From assembly GCF_016775475.1 (NCBI RefSeq), contig NZ_JAEUXJ010000016.1, positions 1-64,000 of the forward strand: a stretch of DNA of 64,000 nt, given 5' to 3'. Below are positions 32,370 to 40,966 of the stretch, piece after piece. The notes below the pieces were generated by a model. It was not told the DNA's origin. It saw nothing but the letters and a program-made list of their open reading frames with translations, and made no database searches. A program made the translations under genes and the position numbers. Within the stretch, counting starts at the first letter, position 1; each line of letters begins with the position of its first letter. This DNA comes from Belnapia mucosa. Its GTDB lineage: Bacteria > Pseudomonadota > Alphaproteobacteria > Acetobacterales > Acetobacteraceae.

Positions 32370-33451
32370 TGGTCCTCCGGCTGATCGCCGGCTGGGGCAG
32401 CGTCGGAGCCTTCCAGATCTTCGGCGCCGGCTGGCTCGGTGGCCTCGCCGACCCGATGCTCGCGGCGCTGCTCTTTGCCTGGCTGCTCGGCGTGATCATC
32501 TGGCTCGCCTTCGGCGTGGTGCATGAGGCGGAGGATCTGGCGCACCGGCTGGGCGAGCCCTATGGCACGCTGATCCTGACGCTCTCGATCGTCATCATCG
32601 AGGTGGCGCTGATCGCCGCCGTCATGCTCGGCGCGCAGGAGGCACCGACGCTCGGCCGCGACACCATGTTCGCGGTGCTGATGATCGTGCTGAACGGCGT
32701 GGTCGGTCTCGGCCTGCTGCTCGGCGGCCAGCGGCATATGGAACAGAGCCACAATCTGCGCGGCGCGGCGGCCTATCTCTCGGTCATCATCCCGCTGACG
32801 ATCATCGCGCTGGTCTTGCCGAACTTCACCAGCTCGACCCCCGACGGCACGCTGACGGGGCTGCAGGCGGGGTTCTTCTCGCTCTTCACCCTGGTTCTCT
32901 ACGGCATCTTCATCCTGCTGCAGACCGGGCGGCACCGCGGCCATTTCATGGATGCGGAGGAGGAGGCGGAGAATGCCCCGCCGGCACCGCCGCCGCAGGG
33001 CAGCACCTGGCCGCATCTCGCGCTGCTGCTGGCGAATATCCTGCCCATCGTCATCCTGGCGAAGAGCCTGGCCAAGGTGCTGGATTACGGCATCGCCGTG
33101 CTCGGCGCCCCGCCGGCGCTGGGCGGCGTGCTGATCGCGATGGTGGTCTTCACGCCGGAGGGCATCTCGGCGCTGCGGGCGATCACGGCCAATCAGCTGA
33201 CGCGCGCGGTCAATCTCTGCCTCGGCGCCGCCACCTCGACGCTCGGGCTGACGGTGCCGGCGGTGCTGGTGATCGGCCTCGCCACCGGCCAGCCCGTGGT
33301 GCTCGGCCTCGCGCCGGCCGGGATGGTGGTGCTGGTGACGACGCTGATCCTCTCGGCCCTCACCTTCTCCCGCCCGCGGACGACGACGCTGGAGGGCGCG
33401 GTGCATCTGACCCTCTTCGCCGTCTTCCTGGTGTTGATCTTCAGCCCATGA
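32366..33451 (+). CDS. chaA: Calcium/sodium:proton antiporter, ChaA-like
   Basis: 361-aa CaCA-family exchanger with about eleven membrane segments and a central acidic loop (DAEEEAENAPP). The two inverted alpha-repeats are visible: FGVVHEAEDLAHRLGEPYGTLILTLSIVIIEVALIA in the N half and VVFTPEGISALRAITANQLTRAVN in the C half, each with the ion-binding glutamate. ChaA exports Ca2+, Na+ or K+ in exchange for protons at high pH. The ATGA overlap with the racemase-like gene is the only operon link. Confidence 0.92.
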   Translation: MMVLRLIAGWGSVGAFQIFGAGWLGGLADPMLAALLFAWLLGVIIWLAFGVVHEAEDLAHRLGEPYGTLILTLSIVIIEVALIAAVMLGAQEAPTLGRDTMFAVLMIVLNGVVGLGLLLGGQRHMEQSHNLRGAAAYLSVIIPLTIIALVLPNFTSSTPDGTLTGLQAGFFSLFTLVLYGIFILLQTGRHRGHFMDAEEEAENAPPAPPPQGSTWPHLALLLANILPIVILAKSLAKVLDYGIAVLGAPPALGGVLIAMVVFTPEGISALRAITANQLTRAVNLCLGAATSTLGLTVPAVLVIGLATGQPVVLGLAPAGMVVLVTTLILSALTFSRPRTTTLEGAVHLTLFAVFLVLIFSP

Positions 33452-34184
33452 GGCGCGCCGGTTCGAGGCCGGCATAGACATCGCCGCTATTGGCCTCGGC
33501 CGGCAGCGCCGCGATCCACTCGGCCATCGCCTGCGCCCCGATGGGCGCGGCATGGGCGAAGCGCATGCCCTCGCCGAGGCAGGCATTGAAGTGGCCGTAG
33601 CCGAGGGTCGCCAGCCGCGCCAGGCAATCCCGCGCCACGCCGCGCTGGATGGTGGTGAATTCGAAGGAGAGCGCCCGCGGCGCGAGGGAGAGGCCGGCCA
33701 GCGCCGCCGCCTCATAGCCCTCGACATCGATCTTCACGAAGTCCGGGCGCCCATGCGCGGCGATGAGGGCATCGAGCGTCGTCACCGGCCGCGGCAGCGC
33801 CATGTCCCAGCGCTGGCCTTCCCAGCCCGGCGCGCCATCGGCGGCGGCGATGAAATCGGGGCTGGCCGTGGCGACGGTCGGGTTGGCGCTGTTGAGCCGC
33901 AGCACCGCCTCGCCCTCCGCCGCGCCGACGAGCGCGGCGATGCGCACCACCCCGGCATCGCGGCCGAAGAGCAGCCGCAGCAGCCGGGCGAGGCGCGGCT
34001 GCGGCTCCACAGCGACGACCCGGGCGCCGAGCCGGCGGAAGCTCGCGGTGCGATCGCCGACATGGGCGCCGATATCGAAGGCGAGTTCGCCGGGGCCGAG
34101 GAAGCGGCGATGGAAGGCATCCAGCGCCGCCGCCCGGCCGGGCGCGTAGTAGATGCGGAGGCTGCGCCCGATCGGCGAGCTCAT
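33441..34184 (-). CDS. FkbM family methyltransferase
   Basis: 247-aa SAM-dependent methyltransferase. LAFDIGAHVGDRTASFRRLGARVVAVEPQP is the SAM-binding motif I with the following acidic loop, and PDFVKIDVEGYEAAAL is the FkbM-specific motif. FkbM enzymes often O-methylate sugars of polysaccharides. Here the partner gene is a glutathione transferase (4-bp overlap), so the role is uncertain. The stop overlaps chaA convergently by 11 bp. Confidence 0.87.
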   Translation of the reverse strand: MSSPIGRSLRIYYAPGRAAALDAFHRRFLGPGELAFDIGAHVGDRTASFRRLGARVVAVEPQPRLARLLRLLFGRDAGVVRIAALVGAAEGEAVLRLNSANPTVATASPDFIAAADGAPGWEGQRWDMALPRPVTTLDALIAAHGRPDFVKIDVEGYEAAALAGLSLAPRALSFEFTTIQRGVARDCLARLATLGYGHFNACLGEGMRFAHAAPIGAQAMAEWIAALPAEANSGDVYAGLEPARLMG

Positions 34185-34846
34185 GCGTGGAGGCTGGGCG
34201 GGTTCTCATACTTGTCGAGCAGCCAGGCGGCGGGCTCGGCCGCGGCCTCGGCATACCAGCGCTCCATCAGCGGATGCGCGCGCACCGTCGCCATGTAGTC
34301 TCGCGTCTCCGCCGCGAGCTCGGGCGCCCAGGTGATGAAGCGGGTCACGACCGGCGCATACATCGCATCCGCCAGGGTGAAGCCCGCGCCATAGAGGAAG
34401 GGCCCGCCCGAGAGGGCGCGCGCCTCGCGCCAGACCGCCTCGATCCGGGCGATATCGGCCAGCGCTTCCGGCGTGCGACCGCCGCCCGAGAAGTCGCGGC
34501 CGAGATTCATCGGCATGGCCTGGCGCAGCCCGCGGAAGCCGGCATGCATCTCGGCGGCGGTGGCGCGGGCATGGGCGCGCAGCCTGGGGTCAGCGGGCCA
34601 GAGGCCGGACGTCTGCTCGGCGCAGTATTCGGCGATGGCGATGCTTTCCCAGACGCGGATGCCGCGATGCTCGAGAAAGGGGACGAGGCCGGTCGGCGTC
34701 GCCGCCTGGATCTCGGCCGAGGGAGTCTCGCCGAGCGCGATCACCACCTCCTCGACATCGAGGCGGGCGAGCTGCACGGCGAGCCAGCCGCGCAGGCTCC
34801 AGGAGGAGTAGCGCTTGCTGCCGATGACGAGGCGGCCTTCGGGCAT
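34181..34846 (-). CDS. Glutathione S-transferase family protein
   Basis: 221-aa GST. The thioredoxin-like N domain starts LVIGSKRYSSWSLRGWLAVQL with the catalytic serine/tyrosine region, and TPTGLVPFLEHRGIRVWESIAIAEY is the glutathione-binding proline and serine site. The C-terminal helical domain is complete. Cytoplasmic; probably conjugates or reduces electrophiles. It overlaps the FkbM gene by 4 bp. Located upstream of, and divergent from, the omega-aminotransferase. Confidence 0.9.
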   Translation of the reverse strand: MPEGRLVIGSKRYSSWSLRGWLAVQLARLDVEEVVIALGETPSAEIQAATPTGLVPFLEHRGIRVWESIAIAEYCAEQTSGLWPADPRLRAHARATAAEMHAGFRGLRQAMPMNLGRDFSGGGRTPEALADIARIEAVWREARALSGGPFLYGAGFTLADAMYAPVVTRFITWAPELAAETRDYMATVRAHPLMERWYAEAAAEPAAWLLDKYENPPSLHA

Positions 34847-34974
34847 GGGTCGGTCCTTGGACAGGGTGCGGGCGGGGCGCGCGCCGGCCGGCGCCCCTGC
34901 GGGCTGCCAAGCATGGCCTTTCGTTCCCCTGGCGCCGAGCCTAGCATAGGCGGACTGCGCCCGGAGCCTGCCTG

Positions 34975-36306
34975 ATGAACGAGATGAATGTGCCGCGTCC
35001 GAACAACATGGACGCCTATTGGATGCCCTTCTCGGACAACCGCTACTTCAAGTCCAACCCCCGCCTGCTGGCCCGCGCCGAGGGCATGTTCTACCACACC
35101 GCCGACGGGCAGGAGATTCTCGACGGCACCGCCGGGCTCTGGTGCTGCAATGCCGGCCATGGCCGGCGCGAGATCAAGGAGGCGATCCAGCAGCAGGCCG
35201 CCATCCTCGACTACGCGCCCACCTTCCAGCTCGGCCACCCGATCGCCTTCGAGGCGGCAGCGCGCATCGCCGAGCGGACGCCGGAGGGGATGGACCGCGT
35301 CTTCTTCACCAATAGCGGCTCGGAGAGCGCCGACACCGCGCTGAAGATCGCGCTCGCCTACCACAAGGCGCGCGGCGAGAGCAGCCGCGTGCGGCTGATC
35401 GGGCGAGAGCGCGGCTATCACGGCGTCGGCTTCGGCGGCATGTCGGTCGGCGGCATCGGCGGCAACCGCAAGCAGTTCGGCGCCCTGCTGCCCTATGTCG
35501 ACCATCTGCCCCACACCCATGGCATCCAGGCCAATCTCTTCGCCCGCGGCCTGCCCGAGCATGGCGCCGAGCGCGCCGATGCGCTGGAGGCCCTGGTCGC
35601 GCTGCACGGCGCCGAGACCATCGCGGCCGTGATGGTCGAGCCCATCGCCGGCTCCACCGGCGTACTGGTCCCGCCGAAGGGCTATCTGGAGCGGCTGCGG
35701 GCGATCTGCGACAAGCACGGCATCCTGCTGATCTTCGACGAGGTCATCACCGGCTTCGGCCGCATCGGGACGGATTTCGGCGCGGAACGCCTGGGCGTCA
35801 CGCCCGATATCATCACCATGGCGAAGGGCCTGACCAATGCCGCCGTGCCGATGGGCGCGGTCGCGGTGAAGAACGCGATCTACGACGCGGTGGTCGATGG
35901 CGCGCCGGCGGGGATCGAGCTGTTCCACGGCTACACCTATTCCGGCCACCCGCTTGCCGCCGCGGCCGCCATCGCCACCATGGAGCTGCATCGGGCCGAG
36001 GACCTGCCCGGCCGGGCGCGCGCCATCGAGCCGCTCTGGCAGGAGGCGACGCATAGCCTGAAGGGCCTGCCGAACGTCACCGATATCCGCGATTTCGGCC
36101 TGATCGCCGGGATCGAGCTGGCGCCCCGCCCGGGCAAGCCGGGGGCGCGCGGCACCGCGGTCTTCCGCCGCTGCTTCGATGAGGGCGTGCTGGTGCGCGT
36201 CACCGGCGACATCATCGCCCTCTCGCCGCCGCTCATCATCGAGAAGCCGCATGTCGAGCGGCTCTACGGCACGCTGTCCGACGCCATCCGGGCGGAGGCC
36301 GCGTAA
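34975..36306 (+). CDS. Class III (omega) aminotransferase, beta-alanine:pyruvate type
   Basis: 443-aa PLP enzyme. The N terminus NNMDAYWMPFSDNRYFKSNPR and GLWCCNAGHGRREI are typical of omega-amino acid:pyruvate transaminases. FDEVITGFGRIG holds the cofactor-binding Asp, and ITMAKGLTNAAVPMGAV the PLP lysine. Likely converts beta-alanine or other omega-amines with pyruvate as acceptor. Length is normal. The following gene starts 6 bp after the stop. Confidence 0.92.
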   Translation: MNEMNVPRPNNMDAYWMPFSDNRYFKSNPRLLARAEGMFYHTADGQEILDGTAGLWCCNAGHGRREIKEAIQQQAAILDYAPTFQLGHPIAFEAAARIAERTPEGMDRVFFTNSGSESADTALKIALAYHKARGESSRVRLIGRERGYHGVGFGGMSVGGIGGNRKQFGALLPYVDHLPHTHGIQANLFARGLPEHGAERADALEALVALHGAETIAAVMVEPIAGSTGVLVPPKGYLERLRAICDKHGILLIFDEVITGFGRIGTDFGAERLGVTPDIITMAKGLTNAAVPMGAVAVKNAIYDAVVDGAPAGIELFHGYTYSGHPLAAAAAIATMELHRAEDLPGRARAIEPLWQEATHSLKGLPNVTDIRDFGLIAGIELAPRPGKPGARGTAVFRRCFDEGVLVRVTGDIIALSPPLIIEKPHVERLYGTLSDAIRAEAA

Positions 36307-36311
36307 CCGCC

Positions 36312-37085
36312 ATGCCCCGCGCCGAGCCCAGCTTCCCGACCCTGTCGGCCACGGTGCTGCTGGGGCTCGGCCAGCCGGGGGGCGGCGACCCGAGAATCCG
36401 TCCGATGACGGTGCTGCTGGCCGGCACCGCCGCCGGCGACACGGCCCAGCTGCGGGCGGGGCTGGAAGCGGCGGGGCATCGCTGCCTGATGGCCCCCGAC
36501 TGGGCGGAGACGGTCGCGCTGCTCAGCCGCACCCTGGTCGATGTGGTGGTGCAGGACCTGGCCTGCCCCGGTGCCCGCCGGTTCGAGGCGGTGAAGCGGC
36601 TGCGCGGCTGGCCGCCGCCCCTCTCCCGCCTGGCGATCGTGGGGCTGGCCGGGCAGCAGGAGCGCGGGCTGGAACAGGCCGCGCAGGAGGCCGGATTCGA
36701 CGCCCTGGTCCGCCGCCCGGCCGAGCCGGAGGCGCTGGAGGCCCTGCTGCGCCGGATCGTCGTCGCCCATGCCCCGGCCGAGCCGCTGGACTCTGCCCGC
36801 CGGGCCGCGCTGCTGGAGGAGCTGGGCCCCGAGGGCAGGCGGGCCGGCGACACCGCCGCGCTGGATGCCGCGGCCGGCTTCATCGCCACCTTGCGGACCG
36901 CGCCCGGCCTGCCGGATGTGCAGGAGGCGGCACGGCAGGCGGCGCTGGCCTATGACTCGGTGGGCGCCATCGCCGCCGCGGCTGCGGCCCGGGCGATCGA
37001 GGAAAGCCCCTCCCGCCGCCCGGCCCTGATGGCGCCGCTGATCGCCGCCGCCGTGGCGGCCAAAATGGCGTTGCGGCGGGGATAG
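36312..37085 (+). CDS. Degenerate receiver-HPt-like protein
   Basis: 257-aa protein I could not assign with certainty. Residues about 33-150 look like a response-regulator receiver: VDVVVQDLACPGARRFEAVKRL (Asp82 at the phospho-acceptor place) and LVRRPAEPEALEALL, where the usual Lys of KP is Arg135. The acidic Mg pocket is missing. Residues about 160-250 resemble an HPt helical bundle, but the phospho-His position reads AARQAALAYDSVG, with Gln209 instead. Both halves therefore seem to have lost chemistry. It could be a non-phosphorylated adaptor or scaffold. ATG 36405 is an alternative start. Confidence 0.5.
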   Translation: MPRAEPSFPTLSATVLLGLGQPGGGDPRIRPMTVLLAGTAAGDTAQLRAGLEAAGHRCLMAPDWAETVALLSRTLVDVVVQDLACPGARRFEAVKRLRGWPPPLSRLAIVGLAGQQERGLEQAAQEAGFDALVRRPAEPEALEALLRRIVVAHAPAEPLDSARRAALLEELGPEGRRAGDTAALDAAAGFIATLRTAPGLPDVQEAARQAALAYDSVGAIAAAAAARAIEESPSRRPALMAPLIAAAVAAKMALRRG

Positions 37086-37092
37086 CCTTATA

Positions 37093-37209
37093 TTGAAGGC
37101 GGGGCAGCGCGGCCGGCACCTGTTCATCTATCGCCAGGCCGGTCCGGATGCCGTCGAGGTGTTGCGGGTGCTCCACGACAGCATGGACCTCACCCGCCAT
37201 CTCCCCTGA
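37093..37209 (+). pseudogene. ParE/RelE-type toxin remnant
   Basis: A 38-codon frame opens at TTG 37093 and reads LKAGQRGRHLFIYRQAGPDA then VEVLRVLHDSMDLTRHLP. This is the C-terminal half of a ParE toxin, whose family ends in GRHLIFYR and VLRVLHxRMDL. The N-terminal half and any antitoxin are missing; the preceding bases belong to the upstream gene in another frame. I read it as a truncated toxin gene. A very short functional peptide cannot be excluded. Confidence 0.7.
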
Positions 37210-37299
37210 ACCTATAGCCCTTGGGGCCCCTTTGCCCTCCGCGCCCGGCCGCCCCATATTCCCCGGCCAAGAACCCCCTTCCCTTTCGCGGAGCCCCCG

Positions 37300-38316
37300 A
37301 TGAGCGACGCCTCACCCGTCCCCGTCACCGTGCTGACCGGCTATCTCGGCGCGGGCAAGACCACCCTGCTGAACCGCATCCTCAGCGAGAACCATGGCCG
37401 GAAATTCGCCGTCGTGATCAACGAGTTCGGCGAGCTCGGCGTGGACAACGACCTCGTCGTCGATACGGACGAGGAAGTGTTCGAGATGAACAACGGCTGC
37501 ATCTGCTGCACCGTGCGCGGCGACCTGATCCGCATCATCAACGGCTTGATGAAGCGGCGCGGGAAGTTCGACGGCATCATCGTCGAGACCACCGGCCTCG
37601 CCGATCCGGCGCCCGTCGCCCAGACCTTCTTCGCCGATGAGGATGTGAAGCGCGCGACCAAGCTCGACGCCATCGTCACTGTGGTCGATGCGAAGAACCT
37701 CCCCGCCCGCCTCGCCGACAGCAAGGAAGCAGTGGAGCAGATCGCCTTCGCCGACATCATCGTCCTGAACAAGATGGACCTGGTGAGCGAGGCGGAGGCG
37801 GCCGAGGTCGAGCGCCGCATCCGCGCCATCAACCCCTATGCCGAGATCCGCCGTAGCACGAAGTCCGACGTGCCGATCGATACCGTGCTCGGCCGCGACG
37901 CCTTCAACCTTGCCCGAATCCTGGAGCGCGAGCCGGAATTCCTCACCGGCGAGAACGAGCACGACCACGATGGCGACGTGATGTCGGTGAGCTTCGAGGT
38001 CAGCCGCCCGATCGACCCGGAGCGCTTCAATGCCTGGATCACCCAGCTCCTCGCCCAGAAGGGCCAGGACCTGCTGCGGACCAAGGGCATTCTCTACTAT
38101 GCCGGCGAGGACCGCCGCTTCGCCTTCCAGGCCGTTCATATGATCGCCGATGGCGACTATATCGGCCCCGTGCGGGAGGGCGATCCGCGCCGCTCCAAGC
38201 TCGTCTTCATCGGCCGCGACCTGAACCGCCCGATGCTCCGCCGCGGCTTCGAGGCCTGCCAGGTCGAGGATGGCGCGAAGGTTGAGGCCGAGGTCGCCCG
38301 CTGGAGCCCGGTATGA
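37300..38316 (+). CDS. CobW/COG0523 family GTPase
   Basis: 338-aa metallochaperone-like GTPase. Walker A is [13 protein letters not shown] (about residue 14), the metal motif CxCC is [11 protein letters not shown], and the G4 motif is LNKMDL. The C-terminal CobW_C domain is complete. A short His/Asp-rich stretch (NEHDHDGD) lies in the linker and could bind zinc. Such proteins deliver Zn2+ or Co2+ to target enzymes, often under zinc limitation; I see no clear Zur box upstream. The stop overlaps the WD40 gene (ATGA). Confidence 0.9.
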   Translation: MSDASPVPVTVLTGYLGAGKTTLLNRILSENHGRKFAVVINEFGELGVDNDLVVDTDEEVFEMNNGCICCTVRGDLIRIINGLMKRRGKFDGIIVETTGLADPAPVAQTFFADEDVKRATKLDAIVTVVDAKNLPARLADSKEAVEQIAFADIIVLNKMDLVSEAEAAEVERRIRAINPYAEIRRSTKSDVPIDTVLGRDAFNLARILEREPEFLTGENEHDHDGDVMSVSFEVSRPIDPERFNAWITQLLAQKGQDLLRTKGILYYAGEDRRFAFQAVHMIADGDYIGPVREGDPRRSKLVFIGRDLNRPMLRRGFEACQVEDGAKVEAEVARWSPV

Positions 38317-39350
38317 GCGGTCAAGGCTCCGAGGTGAGCGACGCCGACTTCCTGCTCTCGGCCCGCGGCCGGTCGCAGGAGCTCGGCGCCTGGGTGATCG
38401 GCCTGGCCTTCGCCAAGGATGGAAGCTGCGCTTTCGGCCTCGGCGACGGCACGCTGCGCATCGCGCGCCCTGGCGGCGAATGGCCGACGGCCGAGGCGCA
38501 TGACGGCGCCGTGCTGTCGCTGGTCGCCGATGCGCGGGACGGCTTCCTGACCGGCGGCGATGATGGCCGCCTGGTCCATACCGATGCCGATGGCACGGTC
38601 GCCGAGATCGCCGCGCTGGGCGCGATGAAATGGGTGGAGCATGTCGCCGCGCATGAGAGCGGGCTGCGCGCCGCCTCGGTCGGCAAGCAGCTGCACTTGT
38701 TCGATGGCAAGGGCCAGAAGCTCAAGACGCTGACGCATCCGACCTCGGTCGGCGGCGTGGCCTTCGATGCCAAGGGCAAGCGCGTCGCCGCCAGCCACTA
38801 CAACGGCGCGAGCCTCTGGTTCGTCGCGGCGAAGGAGGACAAGCCGCGGGTGCTGGAATGGAAGGGCAGCCATGCCGCCATCGCCATCAGCCCGGACGGC
38901 ACGCATGTGGTCACGGCGATGCAGGAGAATGCGCTGCATGGCTGGCGCCTCTCCGACAGCCAGCACATGCGCATGTCGGGCTACCCGTCGAAGACGCGCT
39001 TCCTGAGCTTCACCGCGCGCGGCCGCTGGCTGGCGACGAGCGGCGCCGACAGTGTCGTCATCTGGCCCTTCTTCGGCGGCGGGCCGATGGGCAAGGCGCC
39101 GACCGAGCTGGCCGGCGGCGATGGCGTGCTGTGCAACGCCGTCGCCTGCCATCCGCAGCATGAGGTCGTCGCCGCGGGTTTCGCCGATGGGCTGGTGCTC
39201 ATCGCCGAGATCGCCTCCGGCAAGGTGGTGCCGGTGGCGCCGCCGGGCCGGGGCGGAATCTCCGCCCTCGGCTGGAATGCGGCGGGCTCGGTCCTCGCCT
39301 TCGGGACCGAGGAAGGCTTCGCCGGCCTGGTCGATCTCAGCCGCCGGTGA
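38313..39350 (+). CDS. WD40 repeat protein
   Basis: 345-aa beta-propeller. Repeated blades are visible as phrases such as [82 protein letters not shown] and [19 protein letters not shown], about seven in all. No catalytic domain. Pairing with a CobW GTPase by a 4-bp overlap is common in alphaproteobacteria and suggests a scaffold acting with the metallochaperone. Cytoplasmic, no signal peptide. Confidence 0.85.
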   Translation: MSGQGSEVSDADFLLSARGRSQELGAWVIGLAFAKDGSCAFGLGDGTLRIARPGGEWPTAEAHDGAVLSLVADARDGFLTGGDDGRLVHTDADGTVAEIAALGAMKWVEHVAAHESGLRAASVGKQLHLFDGKGQKLKTLTHPTSVGGVAFDAKGKRVAASHYNGASLWFVAAKEDKPRVLEWKGSHAAIAISPDGTHVVTAMQENALHGWRLSDSQHMRMSGYPSKTRFLSFTARGRWLATSGADSVVIWPFFGGGPMGKAPTELAGGDGVLCNAVACHPQHEVVAAGFADGLVLIAEIASGKVVPVAPPGRGGISALGWNAAGSVLAFGTEEGFAGLVDLSRR

Positions 39351-39660
39351 CGGTGCGGCCGGCGGCGGCCAGGCCGGGCGCCTGCGGGGCTTCCTCGTAG
39401 ACCACCTGGGCCTCGTCGCCGCCGCCGATCAGCCGGCCGACGCGGCCCGGCTGGGCATTCAGGCTGCTGTAGCTATAGGCGCGGTCATTGCCGCCGCCGC
39501 TGAGCAGCACGCTGCCGCCGCCGACGATACTGGCCGGGGCGCTGCGCTCGACGCGGGCGCCGCCGGCACCGAGGCCGCCGACCAGCACGGGGCCGCTTTC
39601 GGCATGGGCGGCGCCGGCGCCGAGGATCAGGGCGGAAGCGAGCAGGGCATTGCGGATCAT
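39337..39660 (-). CDS. Small hypothetical exported protein
   Basis: 107-aa product with a clear Sec signal peptide (MIRNALLASALILGAGAAHA). The mature part is Gly/Ala-rich with a tyrosine-containing YSYSSLNAQPGRVGRLIGGG and no cysteines. No family recognised. ATG 39660 has a strong AAGGAGAT ribosome site. The 3' end overlaps the WD40 gene convergently by 14 bp. Confidence 0.7.
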   Translation of the reverse strand: MIRNALLASALILGAGAAHAESGPVLVGGLGAGGARVERSAPASIVGGGSVLLSGGGNDRAYSYSSLNAQPGRVGRLIGGGDEAQVVYEEAPQAPGLAAAGRTVTGG

Positions 39661-39681
39661 GGGGTATCTCCTTCGGTCTGA

Positions 39682-39700
39682 TGGAAGGCGTGGCGCCTTC
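39682..39700. repeat. Perfect palindrome upstream of the exported-protein gene
   Basis: GGAAGGCG-TGG-CGCCTTCC, perfect 8-bp arms, 22 bp before the start codon on the minus strand. It could be a stem in the 5' leader or an operator. Confidence 0.45.
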
Positions 39701-39760
39701 CGTTGACCGGGAGAATGATGCCGCCGCGGGCCGATGCCCAATCCTCGCTCCGAATGCCCT

Positions 39761-39779
39761 CCATCCACGCCGTGGATGG
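39761..39779. repeat. Palindrome 3' of tartrate dehydratase
   Basis: CCATCCACG-C-CGTGGATGG, perfect 9-bp arms, beginning 8 bp after the gene's stop on the minus strand. No T-tract follows, so it is a 3'-end hairpin rather than a proven terminator. Confidence 0.5.
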
Positions 39780-39787
39780 TCCTCCCG

Positions 39788-40966
39788 CTACAACTCCCGC
39801 ATCACGGCCCAGAGATTGGCCTTCACCTCGAAGCCGATGCCCGGCACATCCGGCATGCGGATGCGGCTGTCCTGCACCGGCGTCGTGTCGGCGAAGCCGC
39901 CGAAGGGGGCGAAGACCTCCGGATAGCTTTCATTGCCGCCGAGGCCGAGGCCGATCGCGATGTTCAGCGCGAATTGGTGCCCGCCATGCGGCACGCAGCG
40001 GCGTGGCGACCAGCCGTGCTCCTGCAGCATCGCGAGCGTTCGCAGATATTCGACCAGCCCGTAGGACAGCACGGGATCGAATTGCAGGAAGTCCCGGTCC
40101 GGCCGCAGCCCGCCATGGCGGATGAGGTTGCGCGCGTCCTGCATGGAGAAGAGATTCTCGCCGGTCGCGATCGGCCCGCGGTAATGCTCGGCCAGCGTCG
40201 CATGGGTCGCGTAGTCGAGCGGATCCAGCGGTTCCTCGTACCAATGCAGCTTGTAGGGCTCCAGCGCCGCGCCATAGGCCAGCGCCGCATGCAGGCCGAA
40301 GCGCCCGTTGACATCGACGCAGAGGCGCGAGCCGTCGCCGCCGAGCAGCTTCAGCACCGCCTCGATGCGGCCGATATCCTCCTTCAGCGCATCGCGCAGC
40401 GGCGTGCCGGGCGCGCCGCCGATCTTCATCTTCACCACGCTGTAGCCGAGATCGAGATAGCGCTGCATCTCCTCGACCAGCGCCGCCTCGTTCTTGCCGG
40501 GGTAGTAGTAGCCGCCGGCGGCATAGATCCAGGCGCTCTCATCCGCCTCGCCGCCGCGGTAGCGGTCGGCCAGCAGCCGCCAGAGCGGGACGCCCTTCAG
40601 CTTCGCGGCCGCGTCCCAGAGCGCCATATCGAGCGTGCCGACTGCGACGCTGCGGTCGCCATGCCCGCCCGGCTTCTCGTTCCGCATCATCGCCGCCCAG
40701 GCCCCGGCCGGCTCCAACCCGCCATCGGCATGGACCAGCGCCGCCTCCGGCGCCTCCAGCAGGCGGGGGATGAAGCGCTCCCGCAGCAGGCCGGGTTGGG
40801 CGTAGCGGCCATTGCTGTTGAAGCCATAGCCGGTGGCACTGCGGCCCTGGCCATCCTCGATCGTGACGGCGACGATGGAGGCCGTCATCTTCGAGAAGTC
40901 GATATAGGCATTGGCGATGGCGCTGCTGATCGGCGCGACCGCATCGCGGACGGAGGTGATGCGCAT
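39788..40966 (-). CDS. tarD: D-tartrate dehydratase (enolase superfamily)
   Basis: 392-aa enolase-superfamily acid-sugar dehydratase. The sequence follows the known Bradyrhizobium D-tartrate dehydratase: NAYIDFSKMTASIVAV, GYGFNSNGRYAQPGLLRERF, KPGGHGDRSVAVGTLDMALWD and YAAGGYYYPGK. Catalytic KxK is Lys179-Lys181 in VVKMKIGG. Metal ligands are in VDVNGR, WYEEP and TGEN; the acid histidine is His327 in PHGGHQ. It converts D-tartrate to oxaloacetate and water. ATG 40966 shares one base with the stop of the CoA-transferase gene (TGATG). Confidence 0.9.
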   Translation of the reverse strand: MRITSVRDAVAPISSAIANAYIDFSKMTASIVAVTIEDGQGRSATGYGFNSNGRYAQPGLLRERFIPRLLEAPEAALVHADGGLEPAGAWAAMMRNEKPGGHGDRSVAVGTLDMALWDAAAKLKGVPLWRLLADRYRGGEADESAWIYAAGGYYYPGKNEAALVEEMQRYLDLGYSVVKMKIGGAPGTPLRDALKEDIGRIEAVLKLLGGDGSRLCVDVNGRFGLHAALAYGAALEPYKLHWYEEPLDPLDYATHATLAEHYRGPIATGENLFSMQDARNLIRHGGLRPDRDFLQFDPVLSYGLVEYLRTLAMLQEHGWSPRRCVPHGGHQFALNIAIGLGLGGNESYPEVFAPFGGFADTTPVQDSRIRMPDVPGIGFEVKANLWAVMREL

